A stretch of 35,597 nt of DNA from Cellulomonas avistercoris (GTDB lineage Bacteria; Actinomycetota; Actinomycetes; Actinomycetales; Cellulomonadaceae). The notes below the pieces were generated by a model. That model was not told where the DNA came from. It did no database searches and saw nothing but the letters and a program-made list of their open reading frames with translations. This document shows, piece by piece, positions 24,202 to 32,632 of this stretch (positions within the stretch are counted from its first letter, which is position 1; every line of letters starts with the position of its first letter). The stretch covers positions 1 to 35,597 of the forward strand of contig NZ_JACSQV010000013.1 of assembly GCF_014836445.1 (NCBI RefSeq). The letters are read 5' to 3'. Position numbers and translations under genes: made by a program.

Positions 24202-24253
24202 GTTCACCCGATTCGCCGCAACTACCCGCTAGTAACTATCTGGTGAACTCACC
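24202..24253. promoter_or_regulatory. Candidate PHO-box-like sites upstream of the nuclease
   Basis: The heptamer GTTCACC, the conserved core of the actinomycete PhoP direct-repeat unit, occurs on the plus strand at 24202-24208 and on the minus strand at 24248-24242. The latter lies in the near-palindrome GGTGAACTCACC (24242-24253). The stretch is notably less GC-rich than its surroundings and lies 100-150 nt upstream of the nuclease start. However, the two cores face each other and are not 11-nt direct repeats, so this is a candidate only. The rest of 24103-24345 shows no gene. Confidence 0.4.
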
Positions 24254-24345
24254 CGAGGACGCCCGTATCGTCCGGGTTCCGCTGCGGCTGCCGCGCTCCC
24301 AGCCCCTGCCGGACGACCCGTCGGGGTTCCGCCGTCCTGCACAGC

Positions 24346-24385
24346 ACGACGCGGGCCGCGGGGACGCCCCCGCGACCCGCGTCGT
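24346..24385 (-). terminator. Strong terminator hairpin of pheST
   Basis: ACGACGCGGG (24346-24355) pairs perfectly with CCCGCGTCGT (24376-24385), and inside it CGCGGGG pairs with CCCCGCG, making a nearly continuous stem of about 17 bp with a tiny loop. It begins 7 nt after the pheT stop on the minus strand. No T-run is present. Confidence 0.75.
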
Positions 24386-24391
24386 GGACCG

Positions 24392-26971
24392 TCAGGCGCG
24401 CAGCGTCGCACCCACGCGGGCGTGCGCCTCGGCGACGACCGCGTCGCGCACCGCAGCGGTCTCGGCCGCCGTGAGGGTCCGGTCGGCCGCGCGCAGCCGC
24501 AGCGCGAAGGCCAGCGACTTGCGCCCGGCCCCGACCTGGTCGCCCGTGTACACGTCGAACAGGTGCACGTCCTCCAGGACGTCGCCCGCGACGCTCGCGA
24601 CGGCTCCCGCGCGGACGGCGGTCAGCACGTCGGCGGCGGGCACGTCGTCCGCCACGACGAGCGCGACGTCCTCCTTGGCGACCGGGAACGTCGACACCGG
24701 CACGGCCGTGACGGGCTCGTCGTCGGACGCCGCGAGCAGCGCCGTGAGGTCGAGCTCGAACGCGACGGCCCGCGCCGGCAGGTCGAGCGCGGCGACCACG
24801 TGCGGGTGCAGCTCGCCCGCGTGCCCGACGACGCTTCCCGATGCGGCGACCAGCCGCGCGCACCGCCCGGGGTGGAACGGCGCCCGCTCCCGGTCCGCCG
24901 TGGCCGCCACCTCGACGCCCACGACCTGCGCGACCCGGCGGACGTGCGCGAGCACGTCGTCGAGGTCAGCCCGGCGCCCGGCACCGCCCCGACCGGCCGG
25001 CTCCACGAGCCCCGTGAGCACGCCGGCGACGTGCAGCGGCTGCGCGGGCACGGCCCGCTCGAGCGTCGCGAGCTGCTCGTCGCTCGGCCGCACCCCGCCC
25101 GGGAGCCGCGGCGCGGGCTGCGCTCCGGCACCCGGCAGCGTGACGAGGCCCATCTCGTACAGGCCGAGGTCCGCGTTGCCGCGCGCGACGTTGCGGCGCG
25201 CGGTGTCGAGCAGCGTCACCAGCAGGTCGGTGCGCAGGAGCGGCTGACCGTCCGCGAGCGGGTTGACCAGCCGCACCGCGCGGCGGCGCTCGTCGTCGTC
25301 CCGCAGCCCGAGGGCGTCCAGCTGGTCGGAACCGACGAACGGGTAGCTCAGCACCTCGACGAGGCCACCGGCGGCCAGCGTGTCGGCCACCGCGCGCCGC
25401 AGCCGCTGCCCACGGGTCAGACCGCGCCCGGTGGGCGCGGCCGGCACGACCGACGGGATCGCGTCGTAGCCGCGCAGGCGCGCGACCTCCTCGACGAGGT
25501 CCACGCCCGCGGTCAGGTCGGGGCGCCACGACGGCACGTGCACCTGCCACGGCACGTCGGCGTCGTCGATCCCGCACCCGATCTCGGTGAGGGTCGTGCG
25601 CACCTCGTCGTCCGTGTACGGCACGCCGACCAGCCGTGCGGCCTGCGCGGGGTCGAACGGCACGGGCGCCGGCGGGCGCGTGCGGTCGACGTCCGTCAGC
25701 GCGTCCTCGACCGACCCGCCGCCGTGCTCGACGAGCAGCGCTGCCGCACGCGCGACGGCCACGCGGGCGAGCCGCGGGTCGACGCCACGCTCGAACCGCT
25801 TGGACGCCTCCGACGTCAGCCGGTGGCGCCGCGAGGACCGCGCCACGCTCACCGGGTCGAAGTGCGCGGCCTCCAGCAGCAGGTCGGTGGTCGCGTCCCC
25901 CACCTCGGAGTCGGCCCCGCCCATGACGCCGGCGATGCCGAGCACGCGCTCGCCGCGCCCTCCGGTCGAGTCGGTGATGAGCAGGTCCTGCGGGTCGAGG
26001 CGACGCTCGACGTCGTCGAGGGTCGTGACGCGCTCCCCCGGTCGCGCACGCCGGACGACGACCGGCGCGGTGAGGGCGCCGAGGTCGTACGCGTGCATCG
26101 GCTGGCCGAGGTCCAGCATGACGTAGTTGGTCACGTCGACCGCGAGGCTGATGGGGCGCATGCCGGCCTGCGTGAGCCGCCGCTGCATCCAGGCCGGCGA
26201 CGGCCCGGACGCACGCACGCCGCGCACGACCTGCGCGACGAAGCGGTCACACCCGGGCACGCCGTGGATGCCCTCGTCGTCGTCGATCTCGACGGCGAAC
26301 CCGGCCGGCCGCTCGCGCAGCACGTCCGGAGTCTCGAGACCGGCGTCGGTGAAGCGGGCACCGGTCGAGTGCGCGTACTCCCGCGCGACGCCGCGCATCG
26401 AGAAGCAGTACCCGCGGTCGGGCGTGACGTTGATCTCGAGCACCTCGTCCGCGAGGCCGAGCAGGCGCAGCGCGTCCGTCCCGGGCGCCGTGACGTCCTC
26501 GCCGTAGCCGAGGCGGGACAGCACGATGATGCCCGCGTGGTCCTCGCCGAGCCCGAGCTCGCGCGCCGAGCAGATCATGCCGTCCGACACGTGGCCGTAC
26601 GTCTTGCGCGCCGCGATGGGGAACGGGCCGGGCAGCACCGCGCCCGGCAGCGCGACGACGACGCGGTCACCGACGCCGAAGTTGTGCGCGCCGCACACGA
26701 TTCCCCGCGGCACCGTCGGCTCGCCGGCGTCGTCGAGGTCGTTGTGCCCGCCGACGTCGACGCGGCACCAGTTGATGGTCTTGCCGTTCTTCTGCGGCTC
26801 GGGCGTCAGCTCGACGACCTGCCCGACCACGAGCGGGCCGGTCACGCCGGAGGTGTGGATCTCCTCCTCCTCCAGCCCGACGCGCACGAGGTCGGCGGCC
26901 AGCTGCTCGGCCGTGAGGTCGGCGGGGAGCTCGACGTGCTCGCCGAGCCACGTCAGGGGGATACGAGGCAT
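24392..26971 (-). CDS. pheT: Phenylalanyl-tRNA synthetase beta subunit
   Basis: The beta chain of the alpha2-beta2 enzyme that charges tRNA-Phe; 859 residues, normal for the family. The N-terminal segment RIPLTWLGEHVELP leads into a tRNA-binding OB domain (TGPLVVGQVVELTPEPQ and INWCRVDVGG, about 44-75). Next come B3/4 editing-domain segments (MRPISLAVDVTNYVMLDLGQPMHAYD in the 260-300 region), the B5 domain and the catalytic-like core. A C-terminal ferredoxin-like anticodon-binding domain (VSTFPVAKEDVALVV to the end) closes it. ATG 26971 lies 1 nt after the pheS stop, so the two are coupled. No leader peptide or T-box is visible for the pair. Confidence 0.97.
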   Translation of the reverse strand: MPRIPLTWLGEHVELPADLTAEQLAADLVRVGLEEEEIHTSGVTGPLVVGQVVELTPEPQKNGKTINWCRVDVGGHNDLDDAGEPTVPRGIVCGAHNFGVGDRVVVALPGAVLPGPFPIAARKTYGHVSDGMICSARELGLGEDHAGIIVLSRLGYGEDVTAPGTDALRLLGLADEVLEINVTPDRGYCFSMRGVAREYAHSTGARFTDAGLETPDVLRERPAGFAVEIDDDEGIHGVPGCDRFVAQVVRGVRASGPSPAWMQRRLTQAGMRPISLAVDVTNYVMLDLGQPMHAYDLGALTAPVVVRRARPGERVTTLDDVERRLDPQDLLITDSTGGRGERVLGIAGVMGGADSEVGDATTDLLLEAAHFDPVSVARSSRRHRLTSEASKRFERGVDPRLARVAVARAAALLVEHGGGSVEDALTDVDRTRPPAPVPFDPAQAARLVGVPYTDDEVRTTLTEIGCGIDDADVPWQVHVPSWRPDLTAGVDLVEEVARLRGYDAIPSVVPAAPTGRGLTRGQRLRRAVADTLAAGGLVEVLSYPFVGSDQLDALGLRDDDERRRAVRLVNPLADGQPLLRTDLLVTLLDTARRNVARGNADLGLYEMGLVTLPGAGAQPAPRLPGGVRPSDEQLATLERAVPAQPLHVAGVLTGLVEPAGRGGAGRRADLDDVLAHVRRVAQVVGVEVAATADRERAPFHPGRCARLVAASGSVVGHAGELHPHVVAALDLPARAVAFELDLTALLAASDDEPVTAVPVSTFPVAKEDVALVVADDVPAADVLTAVRAGAVASVAGDVLEDVHLFDVYTGDQVGAGRKSLAFALRLRAADRTLTAAETAAVRDAVVAEAHARVGATLRA

Positions 26972-26972
26972 G

Positions 26973-28175
<1,203 letters not shown>

Positions 28176-28179
28176 TCAG

Positions 28180-28229
28180 GCACGCTGGTCAGCGTGCGCG
28201 TGCGCGGTCCGCGCGGCCCGGGACGGGCC
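28180..28229 (-). terminator. Two hairpins between the RNA ligase gene and pheS
   Basis: GCACGCT/AGCGTGC (28180-28186 with 28191-28197, 4-nt loop) and GGCCCG/CGGGCC (28215-28220 with 28224-28229, 3-nt loop) are perfect stems lying 70-120 nt after the ligase stop on the minus strand. They probably separate that unit from pheST. No T-run. Confidence 0.4.
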
Positions 28230-28300
28230 GGCGAAATCGGTGACCACCGCCGGTGACGGCGAGCAGGGAGCGCATGGCGCCATGCTGCCACACGCGCACC

Positions 28301-28963
28301 TCACCGTCCGAGGGCGTACGTCGCGACGGTGGCGTACAGCGGACCGCCGCCACGCCCCTCCCCGGGACGGGACACGACCAGGGCCAGGGCGTCCACGCGC
28401 CACGTCGGCCCCTCGTACACCGCGAGCGCCTGCTCGAAGACCTCGGCGGGGTCGAGCTCCCGCCGGTCGCCGCCGGGCACGCGGCCCGGTCCGGCCGCAC
28501 CGGTCCGGCCCCCGGACGCGGTCGCGCGCGAGCCGCGACGCGGTGGCCGCGCGCCCGGCCGTGCACGGCCCACCGTGAGGTGGGGCCGGTGCCGCACGCG
28601 CGGGTCCGACGGTGCGCCGTGCGCCTCGCCGACGGCCCGAGCCGCACCGGCGAGCCCGACCATCGTCGCGACGTCACCGCCCGTACCGACCCACAGGGTG
28701 CGGTGCGCGAAGACCCCCGCACCGCGCAGCTGCAGGTCGAACGGCTCGACCTCCGCCGCGGCCTGCGCCAGGTCGGCGCCGAGCGCGTCGGTCACGGCGT
28801 CGGGGACGCTGCCGTAGAACGCCGCGGTGAGGTGCCAGGTGTCCCGCGCTGACCAGCGCACGCCGTCGTCCTGCGACGGCGACCCGCGCCGCACGACGGC
28901 GAGCGCGAGGTCGAGGTGGTCGAGCACGTCGTCGGGGGGCCACACCGCGGCGAACAGGCGCAT
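28301..28963 (-). CDS. thpR: RNA 2',3'-cyclic phosphodiesterase (2'-5' RNA ligase family, LigT/ThpR)
   Basis: A member of the 2H phosphoesterase superfamily, 220 residues. The two catalytic HxT motifs are HLT at 44-46 (DTWHLTAAFYGSV) and HLT at 128-130 (RHRPHLTVGRA), and RLFAAVWPPDDV is the typical N-terminus. An Arg/Gly/Pro-rich insert of about 35 residues follows the second motif and makes it longer than the usual 180-190 residues. It opens 2',3'-cyclic phosphates on RNA ends; the cellular substrate is unclear even in well-studied species. ATG 28963 lies 28 nt after the rRNA methyltransferase stop, so the two are probably one unit. Confidence 0.92.
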   Translation of the reverse strand: MRLFAAVWPPDDVLDHLDLALAVVRRGSPSQDDGVRWSARDTWHLTAAFYGSVPDAVTDALGADLAQAAAEVEPFDLQLRGAGVFAHRTLWVGTGGDVATMVGLAGAARAVGEAHGAPSDPRVRHRPHLTVGRARPGARPPRRGSRATASGGRTGAAGPGRVPGGDRRELDPAEVFEQALAVYEGPTWRVDALALVVSRPGEGRGGGPLYATVATYALGR

Positions 28964-28991
28964 GGTCGTCAGCCTGCCAGGTCGGGCCCCC

Positions 28992-29822
28992 TCAGCGCTG
29001 GGCGCGGCCGGACGCGTACAGGCACACGGCGGCCGCGGTCGCCAGGTTGAGCGACTCGGCCCGTCCCCGCAGCGGCACCCGCACGGCCGCGTCGGCCAGC
29101 GCCAGGTCCTCGTCCCGCAGGCCCCAGGCCTCGTTGCCGAACACCCACGCGGTCGGGGCCGCGAGGTCCGGCACGCCCGCGGGCGCCGCACCGGCGACGT
29201 CGAGCAGGTCGTCGAGGTCGTGCGTCCCGCCGCCGGCGGCCGCGAGCACCTGCACGCCCGCCGCCTGCAGCGCCGCCACCACCTCCGGGAGCTCCGGGCC
29301 GGTCACCACGGGCAGGTGGAACAGGGAGCCGGCGGTCGCGCGCACGCACTTGGGGTTGTGCACGTCGACGCTGCTCGCCGTGAGGACCACCGCGTCGGCG
29401 CCCGCGGCGTCGGCGGCCCGCAGCACCGTGCCGGCGTTGCCGGGGTCCCGCACGTGCGCGAGCACGGCGACGAGCCGCGGCCGGCGCGCGAGCACCGGCC
29501 CGAGCTCCCCGTGCACGCGCTCGACGACCGCGACGCCGCCCTGCGCGTCGGGGCTCATCGCGTCGAGCACCTCGGGCGTCCCGGTGCGGACGCGGACCCC
29601 TGCGGCCAGCGCGCCGTCGACGATCTCCCCGTACCGGGCCGCGGCGTCGGGCGTCACGTAGACGTCGTGCACGCGCGGCCCCGGCGCGGTCACGGCCTCG
29701 CGCACCGCCTGCGGGCCCTCCACGAGGAACGTGTCGGACCGGCGCCGCACGCTGCGGCTCGCGAGGGCGCGCACCGCCTTGACGCGGTCGGCACGGGGGT
29801 TGGTCAGCAGGTCGTCGGGCAC
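28992..29822 (-). CDS. TrmH/SpoU-family rRNA 2'-O-methyltransferase
   Basis: A SAM-dependent knotted-fold (SPOUT) methyltransferase of 276 residues. The N-terminal substrate domain contains RRRSDTFLVEGPQAVREA at about 26-43. The SPOUT motifs follow: RDPGNAGTVLRAADAAGADAV (motif 1), TAWVFGNEAWGL (motif 2) and AESLNLATAAAVCLY (motif 3, where many relatives have NVS). The position right after rplT matches the tsnR-type methyltransferase of mycobacteria (known synteny), so a 23S rRNA target is likely; the exact nucleotide is not predictable. It is separated from rplT by a strong terminator, so it probably has its own promoter. Confidence 0.92.
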   Translation of the reverse strand: MPDDLLTNPRADRVKAVRALASRSVRRRSDTFLVEGPQAVREAVTAPGPRVHDVYVTPDAAARYGEIVDGALAAGVRVRTGTPEVLDAMSPDAQGGVAVVERVHGELGPVLARRPRLVAVLAHVRDPGNAGTVLRAADAAGADAVVLTASSVDVHNPKCVRATAGSLFHLPVVTGPELPEVVAALQAAGVQVLAAAGGGTHDLDDLLDVAGAAPAGVPDLAAPTAWVFGNEAWGLRDEDLALADAAVRVPLRGRAESLNLATAAAVCLYASGRAQR

Positions 29823-29856
29823 GCCCCCATCATCCCCGGCCCGGCAGGGACGACGA

Positions 29857-29887
29857 CGCCCCCGTCGTCACGTGGACGACGGGGGCG
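29857..29887 (-). terminator. Terminator of infC-rpmI-rplT
   Basis: A perfect 13-bp stem, CGCCCCCGTCGTC (29857-29869) with GACGACGGGGGCG (29875-29887), and a 5-nt loop ACGTG. It is 48 nt beyond the rplT stop on the minus strand, at the expected end of the operon. No clear T-run. Confidence 0.8.
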
Positions 29888-29935
29888 GCGGCGGCGTGCC
29901 CCGAGCCGCGGACGGCTCGGAGGGGACGCGTCGGT

Positions 29936-30322
29936 TCAGGCTGCTGCGCGGGGTGCGTTGACGTCCTCGGGCAGGGCCGCCTTGGCGACCTGCACGAGCG
30001 CGGTGAACGCGGCGGCGTCGTTGACGGCCATGTCGGCCAGGACGCGACGGTCCACCTCGACACCCGCGGCCTTGAGGCCCTGGATGAGGCGGTTGTAGGT
30101 CATGCCGTTCTCGCGCGCCGCTGCGTTGATCCGCTGGATCCACAGCTTGCGGAAGTCGCCCTTGCGCGCCTTGCGGTCGCGGTAGGCGTAGACCAGGGAG
30201 TGGGTGACCTGCTCCTTGGCCTTGCGGTACAGCCGCGAGCGCTGCCCGCGGTAGCCGCTCGCCCGCTCGAGGGTCGTCCGGCGCTTCTTCTGGGCGTTGA
30301 CCGCCCGCTTCACGCGTGCCAC
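29936..30322 (-). CDS. rplT: Ribosomal protein L20
   Basis: A large-subunit assembly protein of 128 residues. [38 protein letters not shown] is the basic N-terminal arm, here read in consecutive parts, and [36 protein letters not shown] is the family signature region. The C-terminus ends in an Ala-rich tail a few residues longer than in E. coli. The start is GTG 30322 with AAGGAG 6 nt upstream. In other bacteria L20 represses its own operon by binding the leader mRNA (known); the long structured infC leader here would be the place to look. Confidence 0.98.
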   Translation of the reverse strand: MARVKRAVNAQKKRRTTLERASGYRGQRSRLYRKAKEQVTHSLVYAYRDRKARKGDFRKLWIQRINAAARENGMTYNRLIQGLKAAGVEVDRRVLADMAVNDAAAFTALVQVAKAALPEDVNAPRAAA

Positions 30323-30384
30323 GTGATGCTCCTTGCGTAGTCCGGGGCTCGTCGCTCCGTCGGCGCCGTGCGGCGCCGATCAGG

Positions 30385-30579
30385 TCAGCGACCGAGCAGC
30401 TTCTTGATCTTGGGGGTGTCAGCGGGCGAGACGACGACGTCGCCGGCGATGCGGCGGGTGCGGCGGCTCGACTTGTGCTCGAGGAGGTGACGTCCGCCCG
30501 CCTGCTCGCGCATGACCTTGCCGGTGCCGGTGACCCGGAACCGCTTCTTGGCACCGGAGTGCGTCTTGTTCTTCGGCAT
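30385..30579 (-). CDS. rpmI: Ribosomal protein L35
   Basis: A small basic large-subunit protein of 64 residues. [20 protein letters not shown] at the start is the L35 signature, followed by the [12 protein letters not shown] segment. ATG 30579 is preceded by AAGGAG 11 nt upstream; the in-frame upstream ATG at 30612 adds residues not found in the family. It lies between infC and rplT in the classic operon. Confidence 0.98.
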   Translation of the reverse strand: MPKNKTHSGAKKRFRVTGTGKVMREQAGGRHLLEHKSSRRTRRIAGDVVVSPADTPKIKKLLGR

Positions 30580-30666
30580 GGCTGCCGTGTCTCCTTGTCG
30601 TTCGCATCGCACGGTCGTGCGACTCGTGGGTCGTCCGGACGCGGGGTGGGCGCGCCGGTGCGGAGG

Positions 30667-31725
30667 TCAGCCGGACTGCTCGCCGTCCGCCGCACCGCGC
30701 GGGCCGGGCCGCGGCGTGGGCTTGGGCGGCCCGCCTGCCGGGGGTCCCGGACGGGCGGCGGGGTTCGGCGGGGTGCTGGGGCGCGGCACCGCAGGACGCG
30801 GCGCCGGGGCGCCGGCCGCGGGCGACGGGGTCGCCGACGGTGCCGGTCGCGCGGCGGGTGCCGACGACGGGGCCGGTCGCGACGGTGCCGACGTGCGCGG
30901 CGCGGAGGACGGCGTCCGGGGCGCGGACGAGGTCCGCGGAGCGGGTGCCGACGAGCGCGGTGCCGAGGACGTCGAGCGGGGCGCGGGCGGTCCGGACCGT
31001 CGCGGTGCCGAGGACGCCGCGGGCGCGGACGTCCGCGTCGGCTCGGCGGGAGCGGCGGCAGCCGGCGTCTCGACGGGCTGCACGGGCTCGGGCCGCTGCT
31101 CGCGGGCCACCGGGGGCCACGGGATGTGCTCGACGTGCGACTCGGTCTCGTCGTTCGTCGACGCGTCGTCGTCGTTCTGCGAGGCAGCACGGCGCATCTC
31201 GTTGCGCTGCTCGGCCTTCTTCTTCGTCGGGCCCAGCACCATGATCATGTTGCGGCCGTCCTGCTTCGGCATGCTCTCGATGAAGCCGAGCTCGGCGACG
31301 TCGGCCGCCAGACGCTGCAGGAGGCGCACGCCCATCTCCGGGCGCGACTGCTCGCGGCCACGGAACATGATCATGACCTTGACCTTGTCGCCGGCCTTGA
31401 GGAACCGCTCGACATGGCCCTTCTTCGTGCCGTAGTCGTGCGGGTCGATCTTCAGCCGGAAACGGATCTCCTTGAGGATCGTGTTGGCCTGGTTCCGCCG
31501 GGCCTCACGCGCCTTCATGTCGGCCTCGTACTTGAACTTGCCGAAGTCCATGATCTTGCACACGGGAGGACGTGCGGTCGGGGCCACCTCGACCAGGTCG
31601 AGGTCCGCGTCCTGGGCCAGACGCAGGGCGTCCTCCAGGCGCACGATGCCGACCTGCTCACCGTTGGGTCCGACGAGTCGGACCTCGGCGACGCGGATCC
31701 GATCGTTGATGCGGGGCTCGCTGAT
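30667..31725 (-). CDS. infC: Translation initiation factor IF-3 with long Pro/Ala tail (ATC start)
   Basis: IF-3 binds the 30S subunit and checks start-codon pairing. The two-domain core is complete in residues 1-180: [19 protein letters not shown], then [15 protein letters not shown], the linker KAREARRNQ, and the C-domain [48 protein letters not shown]. The start is best placed at ATC 31725: GAGGAG lies exactly 6 nt upstream, the family N-terminus begins there, and no in-frame ATG, GTG or TTG is nearby. Rare AUU/AUC starts are the known basis of IF-3 self-control. Residues 181-352 form an unusual low-complexity tail, first acidic then Ser-Ala-Pro-Arg-rich. First gene of the L35-L20 operon. 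Confidence 0.96.
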   Translation of the reverse strand: MSEPRINDRIRVAEVRLVGPNGEQVGIVRLEDALRLAQDADLDLVEVAPTARPPVCKIMDFGKFKYEADMKAREARRNQANTILKEIRFRLKIDPHDYGTKKGHVERFLKAGDKVKVMIMFRGREQSRPEMGVRLLQRLAADVAELGFIESMPKQDGRNMIMVLGPTKKKAEQRNEMRRAASQNDDDASTNDETESHVEHIPWPPVAREQRPEPVQPVETPAAAAPAEPTRTSAPAASSAPRRSGPPAPRSTSSAPRSSAPAPRTSSAPRTPSSAPRTSAPSRPAPSSAPAARPAPSATPSPAAGAPAPRPAVPRPSTPPNPAARPGPPAGGPPKPTPRPGPRGAADGEQSG

Positions 31726-31763
31726 GTGGTGCTCCTCGGGTTCGTCGTGGTGGACCCCCAGGA

Positions 31764-31804
31764 ACGAGGAAGGCCCCCGCCCTGGGCACAGGGGGAGGCC
31801 TCGT
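31764..31804 (-). promoter_or_regulatory. Leader hairpin of the infC operon
   Basis: On the minus strand ACGAGG pairs with CCTCGT (31804-31799 with 31769-31764), and inside this CCCCC faces GGGGG, making a strong hairpin about 40 nt upstream of the IF-3 start. It is set in a 412-nt gap between infC and furA (31726-32137) that has no gene. The leader could hold an L20-binding or attenuation site; a possible -10, TAGCCT, is near 32050, implying a leader of about 315 nt. The function is inferred from position. Confidence 0.5.
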
Positions 31805-32109
31805 CCGTCCGTCGTCGGTGGTCGTCTGGCGACCCTCGACCGGTCGGCGGGAGAACCCGTCGACCTGCGGACCGTGACCTGGTTCCCTGTCGTCGGACGA
31901 GCCGAGCGGTCGGGGCCAGGTGGGAGGAGCTCCACTTGTGCATCCGCTCCACCGCGTGCCCCTGACTCCGGCACGGTCACCCGGAGAGCTCCCGGAAGGC
32001 CGTGCGACAGGACGAGGGCGCGCGACAGCGCGAATCAGTCGAGCCCAGGCTAGCAGACCCGGCGGACGGGGTGCACCCGCGGCCGATCGGCGCTCCCTGC
32101 ACCACCACA

Positions 32110-32124
32110 CTGGAATGATTCCAG
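32110..32124 (+). promoter_or_regulatory. Fur-family operator upstream of furA-katA
   Basis: CTGGAATGATTCCAG is a perfect 15-base palindrome with a single central base, 13 nt before the furA start. It resembles the operators of actinobacterial peroxide-sensing Fur proteins (CatR, FurS, FurA), so it most likely mediates autorepression of furA-katA. No second copy is seen in the furA-katA gap, which fits one shared transcript. Neither furA start codon has a ribosome binding site, so the mRNA may be nearly leaderless. Confidence 0.85.
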
Positions 32125-32137
32125 AAAACGTGCTCAG

Positions 32138-32560
32138 ATGGCTGCCATGACGGACACCGACCTGCTGCGGCAGCACGGGCTGCGGGTCACCGCTCCCCGG
32201 CTCGCCGTGCTCGACGCGCTCGAGGGCCACGCGCACCTCGATGCCGACGCCGTGCTCCAGCGGGTCCGCACCGCCGTGCCGACCGTCTCCGTGCAGGCGG
32301 TGTACGACGTGCTGCACGCACTGTCCGACGCCGGGCTGCTGCGCCGCATCGAGCCGGCCGGGCACCCCGCCCGGTACGAGCGGCGCACGGGCGACAACCA
32401 CCACCACGTGGTGTGCCGCGCCTGCGGCGCCGTGGACGACGTCGACTGCGCCGTCGGGCACGCCCCCTGCCTCACCCCGAGCTCGACGTCCGGCTTCGCG
32501 GTCGAGACGGCCGAGGTCACCTTCTGGGGCCTGTGCCCCACGTGCCGCGCCGCCGGCTGA
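32138..32560 (+). CDS. furA: FurA/CatR-type peroxide-sensing repressor
   Basis: A dimeric metal-binding repressor of the Fur family, 140 residues. The N-terminal winged helix has HGLRVTAPRLAVLDALEGH and TVSVQAVYDVLHALSDAGLLRRI. The regulatory metal-site region is GDNHHHVVCRACG, and the structural zinc site combines CRAC with CPTC at the C-terminus. The segment DCAVGHAPCLTPSSTSGF is very like mycobacterial FurA, from memory. Start ATG 32138 or ATG 32147; the longer one matches the FurA length. It lies 72 nt upstream of the catalase gene on the same strand. Oxidation of its metal site should release the 32110 palindrome and switch on catalase. Confidence 0.93.
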   Translation: MAAMTDTDLLRQHGLRVTAPRLAVLDALEGHAHLDADAVLQRVRTAVPTVSVQAVYDVLHALSDAGLLRRIEPAGHPARYERRTGDNHHHVVCRACGAVDDVDCAVGHAPCLTPSSTSGFAVETAEVTFWGLCPTCRAAG

Positions 32561-32632
32561 GCCCCCGCACCGCCCGCACCGGCACCCCTGATCCCCCCGG
32601 GCCCGTCCGCCCGGCCGACGAGAGGAACACCC

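Noticed and set aside
19108..24246. Open frame of about 1700 codons on the plus strand, opposite the secreted nuclease
   Set aside because: Antisense shadow: its Arg/Gly/Val-rich, repetitive composition matches no family, while the minus frame has a signal peptide and clear catalytic motifs.
28176..28283. Two short ORFs upstream of pheS considered as attenuation leader peptides
   Set aside because: No ribosome binding site, no run of Phe codons, and the likely pheS promoter lies downstream of them.
30700..31100. Repeated Ser-Ala-Pro-Arg coding DNA as a CRISPR or minisatellite array
   Set aside because: The units are irregular in length and sequence, lack spacers, and stay in the IF-3 reading frame; it is coding low-complexity sequence.
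31726..31980. Upstream ATG giving IF-3 an 85-residue N-terminal extension
   Set aside because: The extension is not IF-3-like, runs through the leader hairpin, and has no ribosome binding site, whereas ATC 31725 has an ideal one.
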